Assembly: GCF_005765165.1 (NCBI RefSeq)
Contig: NZ_VCIW01000008.1
Location: 124,001 to 188,000 of the forward strand
From: Paenibacillus antri
GTDB taxonomy: Bacteria; Bacillota; Bacilli; Paenibacillales; YIM-B00363
Length of the DNA stretch: 64,000 nucleotides
Reading direction: 5' to 3'
Position 1 is the stretch's first letter. The number at the start of each line of letters is the position of its first letter. This document shows positions 49,909 to 58,074 of the stretch, piece by piece. The notes under the pieces were generated by a model. That model searched no databases and was not told where the DNA came from. It saw nothing but the letters and a program-made list of their open reading frames with translations. The translations under genes and the position numbers were made by a program.

Positions 49909-49938
49909 ACTATACCCGCACTCTTCGCCGGCGAACAA
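49909..49938 (-). promoter_or_regulatory. Promoter of the fourth importer operon
   Basis: Minus-strand -35 TTGTTC (49933-49938), an 18-base spacer and -10 TATAGT (49909-49914), about 38 bases before the chosen TTG start. Confidence 0.6.
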
Positions 49939-50069
49939 CCTTCAAGATTCCGCGGTGCCTACAATTTTCTTCGACGTCGCTTCGCCGCCGGCTCCTCCCG
50001 CACCCTACACGATTCTCGTTCCCTGCACGATTCTCGCGCCGCGCCGGGCCGCGCCGCCCCGCCCGCAAT

Positions 50070-50102
50070 GCAAAGAGGCTGCCCTCGAAGGGACAGCCTC
50101 TC
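50070..50102 (-). terminator. Terminator of the Rieske-amidohydrolase operon
   Basis: A minus-strand stem GAGGCTGTCCC / AGGGCAGCCTC with a short loop, then CTTTGCATT; it begins nine bases after the Rieske gene stop codon. Confidence 0.7.
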
Positions 50103-50110
50103 ATCCAACG

Positions 50111-50488
50111 CTATCGAATATGCACGTAGATATACTCTTCGTCGTCCACCGACACGTCGTACTTCTCTACCGAGACCTCGTAGGCAATCGTCCGCGTCGC
50201 GGGATCGACGACCATCTGGCCGGTCTTCACGTCGAATTCCCACTGATGCCACGGACAGCGAACGATTTCGCCTTCGCACTCGTACGCGAAGTCGCCCGGA
50301 CCGGACGACGTGACGAAGGCGGTCGTCACGCCCGTGCACAGCGCCGCCCCTTGGTGCGGGCATAAGTTTCGCAGCGCGTAATACCGGCCCTGCACGTTGT
50401 AGACGCCGACGCTGCGACTTCCCGCGTCCACGATTTTTTTCCCGCCGGGCGGGATGTCGCCGACCTTCCCTACGAGGTACTTCGTCAT
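50111..50488 (-). CDS. Rieske [2Fe-2S] ferredoxin-type protein
   Basis: A 125-residue protein carrying both Rieske cluster boxes: CPHQG (Cys43, His45) and CPWHQWEFD (Cys78, His81). It is a stand-alone Rieske domain without a membrane anchor or oxygenase catalytic domain, hence probably an electron-transfer partner or a non-haem iron accessory protein, like BphF/NirD-type ferredoxins. An insertion between the two boxes (FVTSSGPGDFAYECEGEI) is longer than usual. The ATG overlaps the amidohydrolase stop by four bases, so the two proteins are made together. Confidence 0.9.
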   Translation of the reverse strand: MTKYLVGKVGDIPPGGKKIVDAGSRSVGVYNVQGRYYALRNLCPHQGAALCTGVTTAFVTSSGPGDFAYECEGEIVRCPWHQWEFDVKTGQMVVDPATRTIAYEVSVEKYDVSVDDEEYIYVHIR

Positions 50489-51627
50489 GCCGACGCTCCC
50501 TCCGTTTCGCTCCTCCGCGCCGGCAAGCCGTACAGCTCGGCGGCGTTCCGGTAGAAGATCCGGTCCCACATTCCGTCGTCCATCTTCGGGAACGACTTGA
50601 ACGGGTTGTCGAAGTCCCAGTGCGGATAGTCGCTGGCGAAGAGCAGGTTCGTCTCCGCGAACATCGACTTCATGAGCGGCAGGAAGAGCGATTCGTCCGG
50701 CGGCAGCTCGATCGGCTGCGACGTGAATTTCACATGCTTGCGCACGTATTCGCTCGGCGGCTCCTTCACCCACGGCGTCTGGCTGCGAAGCGCCTTCCAA
50801 TCCTGGTCCATCCGCCAAATATACGGCGCGATCCACAGCATGCCCGCTTCGATCATAACGAATTGCAGCGTCGGGAACCGGTCGAACACGCCCTCGAAGA
50901 TCATGCTCGCCAGATGCGCCATCATGATTTGCGTGCGCGCCATCCGGTATTCGATATAGTGATTGACGTGGCCGGCGCCGGTCGGCGGGTTGTTGATGCC
51001 GATGCCCTCCATGCTGACGTGCACGGCGAACGGCAGATTATGCCGGACGCACGCTTCGTAGATCGGATAATAAAACCGATGACCGTAAGGCTTCTCCGCG
51101 CCGTTGGACGAGATGACTTGCACGATTTGCGGATGGGAACCGACCCGGTCGATCTCCTTCGCCGCGAGCAGCGGGTCCTGCTTCGGGATCATGACCGAGC
51201 TCTTGATGCGCGGGTCGTTCGCGAGGTAATGGTCGATGCCGTAATTGTTGTAGGCCGTGCACAGCGCCGCCGCGTAATCCGCGTCCGGCGTCGTCTGAAT
51301 CGCGTAGTCGCCGAGACCGGTCAGAATGGCGTGTTCGATGTTGTATTTGTCCAGATGCTCGGTTTGGAAATAAGCCAGCAGGCTCGAAGCCTTCCCGTCC
51401 TGCGGGAAGCTTTGGTCTTGCATGATGCCCCCTTTCGCCCCGTTCAAATACATCGCCCCTTGCGTCGGGAGCCGCATGCCGAACGTGTCGATTTGTTCGC
51501 GGTAATGGCGCGGCAAGTAGGAGAGTACCTCATCTCTCGCCGTAGGCATATGAATGTCGCAATCGATGATCGACAGCCGCTTCCTGCCTCTTCTCGGGGT
51601 TTCCTGCGTCGCTGCAACGCTTTCCAT
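50485..51627 (-). CDS. Amidohydrolase-2 (ACMSD-like) family metal enzyme
   Basis: A 380-residue barrel enzyme: IIDCDIHMP at 20-28 (metal-site D-x-H in place of H-x-H), FAVHVSMEG (metal His), and LLFASDYPHWDFDNPF near the end (metal Asp). This pattern belongs to the decarboxylase/hydrolase clan of ACMSD and related aromatic-acid enzymes. It is transcribed with a Rieske protein and lies beside a sensor-AraC regulator, suggesting metabolism of an aromatic or cyclic compound (inference). The start has AAGGAGGTC upstream. Confidence 0.88.
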   Translation of the reverse strand: MESVAATQETPRRGRKRLSIIDCDIHMPTARDEVLSYLPRHYREQIDTFGMRLPTQGAMYLNGAKGGIMQDQSFPQDGKASSLLAYFQTEHLDKYNIEHAILTGLGDYAIQTTPDADYAAALCTAYNNYGIDHYLANDPRIKSSVMIPKQDPLLAAKEIDRVGSHPQIVQVISSNGAEKPYGHRFYYPIYEACVRHNLPFAVHVSMEGIGINNPPTGAGHVNHYIEYRMARTQIMMAHLASMIFEGVFDRFPTLQFVMIEAGMLWIAPYIWRMDQDWKALRSQTPWVKEPPSEYVRKHVKFTSQPIELPPDESLFLPLMKSMFAETNLLFASDYPHWDFDNPFKSFPKMDDGMWDRIFYRNAAELYGLPARRSETEGASA

Positions 51628-51684
51628 TTTTTGACCTCCTTCGAATATAACGATACGTTAATGGTACAGCGGAAAAAGGTGCGA

Positions 51685-51706
51685 GTGAATACACAATTCA
51701 ATTCAC
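51685..51706. promoter_or_regulatory. Inverted repeat upstream of the amidohydrolase operon
   Basis: GTGAAT (51685-51690) and ATTCAC (51701-51706) form an inverted repeat about 60-80 bases before the amidohydrolase start, followed by TTTCACATTTTTGCG (51710 onward), which resembles a sequence before the AraC gene at 54350. A candidate operator; no regulator is assigned. Confidence 0.35.
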
Positions 51707-51818
51707 TTCTTTCACATTTTTGCGCATCGAGCAGCTCGGAACGAACGAAAGGAGACAGGCGCCCGAACGCGGCGCTCCGTCTCCCTTCACAGCCGTTCCG
51801 TATCGTTCCTCCGCACGC

Positions 51819-54044
51819 TTACGCCTTCCGCAGCGCTACCGGCGTCACGCCCTCCATCCGCTTGAACGCCCGGGTGAAGGACAACGCGTTGGCATAGCCG
51901 ACCTCCCGCGAGATGTCTTGGATCGGCGCGCCGGATTCGAGCAGCAGCAGCTTCGCTTCCGCGATGCGCCGCCGCATCAAATAATCGACGAAGTTTTCCC
52001 CGAATTGCTCCTTGAACGAGCGGCTCAGCGTCTTGCTGTTCATCTCGAACTTGTCGCTCAGCATCGCGAGCGACAGATTCGGGTCCGCGTAATGCCGGTC
52101 GATATACGCGCGCACCTCGCCGAGCACCGCCGCTCGGCCGTTCGCCTCCCGCAGGTCGGCGAATCGCTCGCCCGCGGCCTTGAGCAGCGCGCGGATCGAC
52201 TCGCCTCGATCCGCCGCGAGCTTCGGCTCCCGCAGCCGGCGTTCGAGCGCTTCGTCGAACTCCTCGTTCCAGACCGCGGCGAACTCGTCGGACAGCTGGG
52301 CGACCTCCCGGCGGACATGGTACAGCAAGCAATGCAGCAGCAGCTCGACCCGATCCTCCGGCACCAAGAGCTTTCGAATGTCGTCGAACCAGCCGTCGAG
52401 CGATTCCCGCCAGCCGGGCGCGGCGAGCCGGAACGCTTCGGCGAGATCCCGCGCCGTAGCGATCAACCCCATATGGCTGGAGCGGTCCGCACGGTCGAGC
52501 GCTCCGTAGCCGATGACGCGGTTCCCGCCCAAGGCATGCTTGTATTTCAGCATGCGGCGCGCCTCGCCGAACGAATCGCAGATCGCCTTCGCCTTCGTCA
52601 CGGCGGCGCCGACCCCGATCGTCGCCGTAATCTTCAGGTGACCTTCGATCCAGGCCAACGCTTCCCGAAGGCCCGCCTCGACCTCCTCCGGCGACGGCGC
52701 CGACCCGCCGTTCGCCGGGTACAGCAACGCGATCTGATGCGCCGCCGCCCAGTCGGCCCACGGCGCCGGCCGGCGCCGGGCCGAAGCGGATTCGACCAAG
52801 ACGTTATACAACGCGAATTTCAGCAGCGATTGGTCGCGGTCGCTAAAGCGCGCGGCGAACCGCTCGGGATCGTCCAGCTCCGCGACCGCCGTCAAGTACC
52901 CTCCGGCGTCCGCATGCCAGCCGTGCGCGGCCAGCTGCTCCCGCGCCTCCTCCTCCGAGCCGGCGAAGCCGCCCTCTCGCAGCTCCGCGAACAACAGCCG
53001 CCGCTTGAACGAAGCCAGCTCCTTGTGCCGCTGCTCGAACTCGGTCGACTGCTCGATCATCTTCTCGAGCACCTGCTCCACGAAGCCGAATTCGTCCTTG
53101 GCCCCCTTCGCCCCGGCGGGCAGCTTCGCGTCGGAGACGAGATGATCGAGCTTGGCGACGATCGCTTGGATCGGGCGGTAATTTTTCCTCGTGGCGTAAA
53201 TCATCCAGAGCATGCCGATGACGATGACGATGAAACCGATTACAATATATAGGACGACCAACGTGTCCAGAATGCCCGAGACGACGCCTTCCCGATAACC
53301 GAGTCGAATCGTATAACCGCTGTACTCCGAACGGGAACTTGCGTCGATCTTCACGCCTTCCGGCCCGGACGAGAGCATCGGGTTGCCTTCGGCGTCCGAC
53401 ATCGCGAGGTACGTGCTGTTCGGGTCGGACAGCCGCTGCGCCAAGCGCAGCAGATCGCTCTGTTTCACGTTCATGACGATAAGGCCCCCGGCTTCCCGGA
53501 ACACCGGGATCGTCCGCGTCAGCGTAACGACCCGCTCCGGCTGCTGCTTGTCGAATTCCCGGTAGTCCCGAACGCCGGTCCAGGTCGTCGCGTCGATATT
53601 GTCCGCCTCGAGCGCCCGGCGGATAAACTCCCGGTCCCCGAACCGCTCGAACGTCGACGTGACGTTCATCGACTGCACCGATCGGTCGGAGAAGCGATAG
53701 ATGTAGATAGAGTCGATCAGCGGGTACGCGACCTTGAAATCCCGCAGCATGACGGACAGCTCGTAGGTGCTGTAATATGAGTTATGCGTCGGGTTGAGCC
53801 GGGTCAGCACGATGAATCGCGACTTGTCGAGGAGATCCGTATGCAGCACATCCTCGAGCGCCTTCAGTTCCCGGTCCATCGCGGCGTTGACGAACTTCGC
53901 CATGACGAGGCTCTCCCGCTTGATCGCTTCCCGGGACAAGTACATCGAGCCTAGCAGCAACGCGATGACCAACACGGTGAACGCGGAAAAGAAGATGGGC
54001 AAGTAAGAAACGAGCAGCTTCCGGTAATAACCATGATGCTTCAA
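51819..54044 (-). CDS. Membrane-sensor AraC-family regulator
   Basis: A 741-residue one-component regulator: TM1 at ~10-30 (SYLPIFFSAFTVLVIALLLG), an extracytoplasmic sensing region to ~245, TM2 (LDTLVVLYIVIGFIVIVIG), a helical linker, a middle region, and a C-terminal AraC double helix-turn-helix at ~640-740 (LSMLSDKFEMNSKTLSRSFK-like, REVGYANALSFTRAFKRMEG). The start is taken as TTG 54042-54044 behind AAGGGGG; the ATG at 54093-54095 overlaps a TATAAT -10 (54094-54099) and has no ribosome site. It lies downstream of nothing on its strand and 191 bases from the amidohydrolase operon, its most likely target. Confidence 0.88.
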   Translation of the reverse strand: MKHHGYYRKLLVSYLPIFFSAFTVLVIALLLGSMYLSREAIKRESLVMAKFVNAAMDRELKALEDVLHTDLLDKSRFIVLTRLNPTHNSYYSTYELSVMLRDFKVAYPLIDSIYIYRFSDRSVQSMNVTSTFERFGDREFIRRALEADNIDATTWTGVRDYREFDKQQPERVVTLTRTIPVFREAGGLIVMNVKQSDLLRLAQRLSDPNSTYLAMSDAEGNPMLSSGPEGVKIDASSRSEYSGYTIRLGYREGVVSGILDTLVVLYIVIGFIVIVIGMLWMIYATRKNYRPIQAIVAKLDHLVSDAKLPAGAKGAKDEFGFVEQVLEKMIEQSTEFEQRHKELASFKRRLLFAELREGGFAGSEEEAREQLAAHGWHADAGGYLTAVAELDDPERFAARFSDRDQSLLKFALYNVLVESASARRRPAPWADWAAAHQIALLYPANGGSAPSPEEVEAGLREALAWIEGHLKITATIGVGAAVTKAKAICDSFGEARRMLKYKHALGGNRVIGYGALDRADRSSHMGLIATARDLAEAFRLAAPGWRESLDGWFDDIRKLLVPEDRVELLLHCLLYHVRREVAQLSDEFAAVWNEEFDEALERRLREPKLAADRGESIRALLKAAGERFADLREANGRAAVLGEVRAYIDRHYADPNLSLAMLSDKFEMNSKTLSRSFKEQFGENFVDYLMRRRIAEAKLLLLESGAPIQDISREVGYANALSFTRAFKRMEGVTPVALRKA

Positions 54045-54093
54045 CCCGATCGCCCCCTTGATCAACCGGCCGCCATGCGGCGCCGGTGTCCCC

Positions 54094-54099
54094 ATTATA
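54094..54099 (-). promoter_or_regulatory. -10 hexamer of the membrane-sensor AraC gene
   Basis: A perfect TATAAT on the minus strand about 50 bases before the TTG start; the matching -35 region is poor, as expected for activator-dependent or weak constitutive expression. Confidence 0.5.
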
Positions 54100-54285
54100 A
54101 CCGATCCGCGGAGTATGCGGGACCTGTTGCGGCCCGCTTTCCGTTTTTTGTCCTTATTGCTGCGGGGGTGCGCAGGACGCAACCATGTTTTACCTCTAGA
54201 CTACAAGAAAGAGCCGGGGGAACGAAATGCACTTTTCGCGCCGAAATTTTCACTTTCTTGCGTGGGAGGTTTCGTCGCTTTTTCG

Positions 54286-54314
54286 TTGACAACGCTTGCG
54301 AGGGGACGTAGCAT
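54286..54314 (+). promoter_or_regulatory. Promoter of the AraC gene at 54350
   Basis: TTGACA (54286-54291), a 17-base spacer and TAGCAT (54309-54314), 36 bases before the GTG start. Upstream, CACTTTTCGCG and CACTTTCTTGCG form a direct repeat ~22 bases apart, possible AraC half-sites. Confidence 0.6.
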
Positions 54315-54349
54315 GAGGAAGAATCCAGTCTTCGGAGGGAGGGCGCCTC

Positions 54350-55144
54350 GTGATCGCCGACCGCGTGCGCGTGCATCACTGCATCTTCGCCGGACCGCAG
54401 CCCGGCTTCATGATGTCGGAGCAGATCAGCAAATACAACGCGTTGCTATCGATGGAGTCGGGCAGCTTCGAATACGAAATCGGCGACCGGACGGGCGTCG
54501 CCGCGTTCGGCGACCTGGTGTTCTGCCCGACGGGCGTCAACTTCAAGCGCCGCGCCCTGTCGGCCGTCAGCTTCCATCATATTCAGTTCGAGCTTACGCC
54601 CGATCCGGACGACGCTCGGCCCCCGCTGCTCCCGGAGGTGCATGTGAAGATCCGGGATACGAACCGGCTGCAATCCACCTTCTCGTACCTCAAGAAGCTG
54701 CAGCGCAGCCGCTTCGCGGACTCGCCCGAGGCCCGCTCCGCCCGCGACCGGCTCTTCGCCGACCTGCTGCTGCTGTGCGAGCTGGAGTCGATGCAGACCG
54801 ACGCGGCGCGGCGACCGATCGATCCGCTCATGCAGCGGGCGATGGATCTCATCCAGCGGGAGGCGCTTAGCGGAGACTTGAAGCTGCAAGACGTGGCCGA
54901 GCGCATCGGGCTCCATCCGTCGCGGCTCACCCGAAGATTTCAATCCGTCTACGGCACGACGCCCGCCGCTTACGTAACGAAAGTCCGTCTCGACGAGGCG
55001 AAGCGGCTGCTCGTCGAGACGAACGACACGCTGGAGTCGATCGCCTACCGCTGCGGATACGAGAGCGGCTCGTACTTCTGCCGAGCGTTCACGGACAAGA
55101 TCGGCGTCAACCCGTCCGCGTTCCGACACAACCATTGGATTTAA
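54350..55144 (+). CDS. AraC-family transcriptional regulator
   Basis: A 264-residue cytoplasmic regulator with an N-terminal cupin-like sensing part (FCPTGVNFKRRALSAVSFHHIQFEL) and a C-terminal AraC double helix-turn-helix at ~165-260 (AERIGLHPSRLTRRFQSVYG, YRCGYESGSYFCRAF). The start is GTG 54350 with GGAGGGAGG upstream. It is divergent from the membrane-sensor AraC gene, with a ~300-base gap between. The target is unknown; the Rieske-amidohydrolase operon or the adjacent kinase gene are possible. Confidence 0.88.
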   Translation: MIADRVRVHHCIFAGPQPGFMMSEQISKYNALLSMESGSFEYEIGDRTGVAAFGDLVFCPTGVNFKRRALSAVSFHHIQFELTPDPDDARPPLLPEVHVKIRDTNRLQSTFSYLKKLQRSRFADSPEARSARDRLFADLLLLCELESMQTDAARRPIDPLMQRAMDLIQREALSGDLKLQDVAERIGLHPSRLTRRFQSVYGTTPAAYVTKVRLDEAKRLLVETNDTLESIAYRCGYESGSYFCRAFTDKIGVNPSAFRHNHWI

Positions 55145-55186
55145 CGCCAAGCGAAACATAGAGCACTGAAGCACTGGAGGCATACC

Positions 55187-56443
55187 TTGGATCTTCTGGA
55201 ACAGTTATTGCTGAACGTTCTATTCTTAATCGTGTTTCTGCTGTTCATTCCGATCCTGTTGGAATTAAACGTATACCGGATCGATAAGCAGAAGCATTGG
55301 GTGTACAGCTTGTCCACCGCGCTCGCCATCATCCTCTGCATTATATTCCCGGTGGAAATTATGGAAGGGTACATCTTCGATTTGCGGTTGGTGGCGTTGA
55401 CGCTCGGCGGGCTGTACGGGAGCGCCTCTTCGATTTTCTTCCTCGCCGGCGCCACCGTGCTGTCCCGCTTCCTGCTCGTCGGGGGATCCGGCGCGCTCGC
55501 GACGTCGTTAGTCGTGTCGGTCGTTCTGATTGTGCTGCTGGCGGTGCGGAAGACGTATTCGCAAGCGGGGAAGCGGAAGAAAATCGTCGTCGGCAGCGCC
55601 GTCTCGCTGTTCGCCGGATTGCTCGCGCTGCTGAATTCTACGTTGCTGTTCGGGGCGACCTTTTCCATAGGATTCGTACTGGGATACGTCGCCGTCACGT
55701 TAACCGTCACGGCGCTGCTTATTTATTTCTACGAGCTGTTCCATGATTTCGTACTCATTCACAAACAAGTCATGAAGTCGGAGAAGATGGAGGTCGTCAG
55801 CCATCTGGCCGCCTCCGTCTCGCACGAGGTTCGGAATCCGCTGACGGCGGTGAGAGGCTTCTTGCAGTTACTGTTAAGGAAGAACCTGTCGGAGGAGCAG
55901 AAGGAAGAGTATTTGCGCATTTCGCTCGACGAGATCGACCGGGCGAACGACATTATCCAAAGCTACCTGCTGTTCGCGAAGCCGACCGCCGGCAAGATCG
56001 AAATTCTGAACATCAAGGAAGAAATCGACCGCTCGCTGCAGCTGTTGATGCCGCTCGCCAACATGAACTCGGTGGAGATCGACAAGCGGGTGGACGATTA
56101 TTTCGTGAAGGGCGAGGAGAAGACGCTTCAGCATTGCTTGGTCAATCTCTTGAAAAATTGCATCGAGGCGATGCCGACGCGAGGCAAGCTGCGGATCGAA
56201 ACCTTCCGGCAACCCGACGGATTGCGGCTGTCCATCGTCGATAACGGCAAGGGGATGACGGAAGAGCAGCTGGCGCGTCTCGGGGAGCCGTATTTCACGA
56301 CGAAGGGCGATCAGGGCACCGGTCTCGGCATGATGGTCGCGATGAAAATCATCGATTCGATGAACGGAGAGCTGCGCGTCGTCAGCAAGCCGGACGAAGG
56401 CACCGCGTTCCACATCCGGCTGCCGCTCGTCGAAGCCGATTAG
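55187..56443 (+). CDS. Sensor histidine kinase with 5TM-LYT-like membrane domain
   Basis: A 418-residue kinase: an N-terminal multi-helix membrane sensor (~residues 5-185, like the 5TMR-LYT domain), an HisKA phospho-acceptor region with SHEVRNPLTAVRGFLQLL, and an HATPase domain (NLLKNCIEAMP, DNGKGM, GTGLGMMVAMKII). The N-box/G-box pattern resembles Bacillus sporulation/KinB-type kinases, so input into a phosphorelay is possible; no response regulator is adjacent. The start is TTG 55187 with GGAGG at 55175-55179. Its stop codon shares bases with that of the convergent XRE-cupin gene. Confidence 0.9.
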   Translation: MDLLEQLLLNVLFLIVFLLFIPILLELNVYRIDKQKHWVYSLSTALAIILCIIFPVEIMEGYIFDLRLVALTLGGLYGSASSIFFLAGATVLSRFLLVGGSGALATSLVVSVVLIVLLAVRKTYSQAGKRKKIVVGSAVSLFAGLLALLNSTLLFGATFSIGFVLGYVAVTLTVTALLIYFYELFHDFVLIHKQVMKSEKMEVVSHLAASVSHEVRNPLTAVRGFLQLLLRKNLSEEQKEEYLRISLDEIDRANDIIQSYLLFAKPTAGKIEILNIKEEIDRSLQLLMPLANMNSVEIDKRVDDYFVKGEEKTLQHCLVNLLKNCIEAMPTRGKLRIETFRQPDGLRLSIVDNGKGMTEEQLARLGEPYFTTKGDQGTGLGMMVAMKIIDSMNGELRVVSKPDEGTAFHIRLPLVEAD

Positions 56444-57009
56444 CCTCGAGCCGCGGCGTCCGCGTAGAAGATGACCGTATAAAACTGCGCCGTCTCCGCG
56501 CCCGGATTGACGTACCGGTGCGGCCGGTTCGCGGAGAACCGAACGGAGCTGCCCGCCGGCGCTAGGTAGACCTCGTCCCCGATTCGCAATTCCAGTACGC
56601 CCTTATGCACGAAAATGTACTCCTCGACCCCCTCGTTATGGGGCTCGGCGCCATGCTCGCTTCCGGGATCCAGCATGACCAAATACGACTCGAACTTCGT
56701 CCGCAGGTTGTAGGAGAACAGCGGATACGCCCGGTAGGCGCCATCCTCCTCGACGAACGGCTCGACCTCGTCCGGCGACACCACCGTCACGCTCGCGTCG
56801 GCTTCTTCGATCAACGTCGTGAAGGAGATGCCGAGTCCGCCGACGATGCGCCATAACACCGAGATCGTCGGGTTCGAGTCTCCCCGCTCGATCTGGCCGA
56901 GCATCGCCTTGCTGACGCCCGTCAGCTCGGCGACGTTATCCAGGCTCAGTCCCCGCGATTTCCGAATCGCCTGCAGGTTTCTGCCTACCTTCTTGTGTAT
57001 CGGTTCCAT
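56440..57009 (-). CDS. XRE-family regulator with C-terminal cupin domain
   Basis: A 189-residue regulator: a helix-turn-helix at ~9-65 (RKSRGLSLDNVAELTGVSKA, QIERGDSNPTISVLWRI) and a cupin at ~100-180 (PHNEGVEEYIFVHKGVLEL, FSANRPHRYVNPG). This domain pairing is typical of small-molecule-responsive regulators of amino-acid or polyamine metabolism. It follows tdh on the same strand with a 75-base gap containing a doubled GTAGTTTCG motif, so it is probably the local regulator of the kbl-tdh operon. Confidence 0.92.
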   Translation of the reverse strand: MEPIHKKVGRNLQAIRKSRGLSLDNVAELTGVSKAMLGQIERGDSNPTISVLWRIVGGLGISFTTLIEEADASVTVVSPDEVEPFVEEDGAYRAYPLFSYNLRTKFESYLVMLDPGSEHGAEPHNEGVEEYIFVHKGVLELRIGDEVYLAPAGSSVRFSANRPHRYVNPGAETAQFYTVIFYADAAARG

Positions 57010-57084
57010 TCCGTTCGCTGCACCTTTCTTCGTATCGCCGTAGTTTCGGTAGTTTCGGTATCCTCCGTATCATACCATAAATCC

Positions 57085-58056
57085 TTAGCCGCTGAGCTTC
57101 GCGCAGTTCGGGCCGAGCTTCTCGTACAGCCGCTCGAGCATCTCGTCGGTCATCCGGTCCAGGTCGTATGCCGGACGGAACCCCCACTCCAGGGCGGCGG
57201 CCGTCGCATCCAGCGCGCTCGGCCACCCGTCGGCGATCGATTGGCGAAGCGGGTCGATCCGGTACGTTAGCTCGAAGCCGGGGATACGCCTTCGAATGCT
57301 CGCCGCGATACGCTCCGGGTCGACGCTCATCGCCGTGACGTTGAAGGCGTTCCGATGCTTCAGCTTCGCCGCGTCGGCTTCCATCAGCGCGACGATCGCT
57401 TGAACCGCATCCGGCATATACATCATGTCGAGGAAGGTGCCCGCGCGCAGATAACACTCGTATTTGCCGGCGCGCACGGCTTCCGCGTACATCTCGACGG
57501 CATAGTCGGTCGTCCCTCCCCCGGGCGGCGCCGTATGGGAGACGAGCCCCGGGAACCGCAGCCCTCTCGCGTCGACGCCGTACTTAAACGCGTAGTAATC
57601 GCAGAGCAGCTCCCCCGCCGCCTTGCTCACGCCGTACATCGTCGTCGGCCGCTGCAGCGTATCCTGCGGCGTGCCGAGCTTCGGGGCGCCCGGTCCGAAC
57701 GCCGCGATCGAGCTCGGGCAGAACAATCCGCAGCCGAGCGCCCTCGCCGCCTCCAGCGCTTGGAGGAGGCTCCCCATGTTGAGCTGCCAGGCGAACAGCG
57801 GTCGCGCCTCCGCCGTCGCGGACAAGAGCGCCGCCAGATGTATGATCGTATCCGCCCGGTGCGCGGCGGCCGCCTCGTAGATCGCGCCGTCCTCCGTCGC
57901 GTCGAGCGTGCGGAACGGCCCGCCGAGCGCGGCCCGGCTCCCGTCCGTCCGGATGTCCGTCGCAAGGACGGCTTCGTCCCCGTACAGCTCGCGCAGCCGC
58001 GGCGTCAGCTCCTGCCCGAGCTGGCCCAAGGCGCCGGTAATCATGATTCGTCTCAT
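57085..58056 (-). CDS. tdh: L-threonine 3-dehydrogenase (epimerase-fold type)
   Basis: A 323-residue NAD-dependent enzyme of the extended SDR/UDP-galactose-epimerase fold: ITGALGQLGQEL (cofactor motif), IIHLAALLSATAE, the catalytic Ser in CPSSIAAFGP and the YGVSK dyad. These fit the short-chain-type threonine dehydrogenases, which oxidise L-threonine to 2-amino-3-ketobutyrate. The adjacent kbl gene (18-base gap, same strand) makes the assignment strong, since its product uses that intermediate. ATG 58054-58056. Cytoplasmic. Confidence 0.9.
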   Translation of the reverse strand: MRRIMITGALGQLGQELTPRLRELYGDEAVLATDIRTDGSRAALGGPFRTLDATEDGAIYEAAAAHRADTIIHLAALLSATAEARPLFAWQLNMGSLLQALEAARALGCGLFCPSSIAAFGPGAPKLGTPQDTLQRPTTMYGVSKAAGELLCDYYAFKYGVDARGLRFPGLVSHTAPPGGGTTDYAVEMYAEAVRAGKYECYLRAGTFLDMMYMPDAVQAIVALMEADAAKLKHRNAFNVTAMSVDPERIAASIRRRIPGFELTYRIDPLRQSIADGWPSALDATAAALEWGFRPAYDLDRMTDEMLERLYEKLGPNCAKLSG

Positions 58057-58074
58057 CGCGAGTCCCCCTTCCGG

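Noticed and set aside
49872-49910. GTG start at 49910 for the LplB-type permease
   Set aside because: The codon lies inside the -10 hexamer of the only recognisable promoter, and the extra residues are not conserved-looking.
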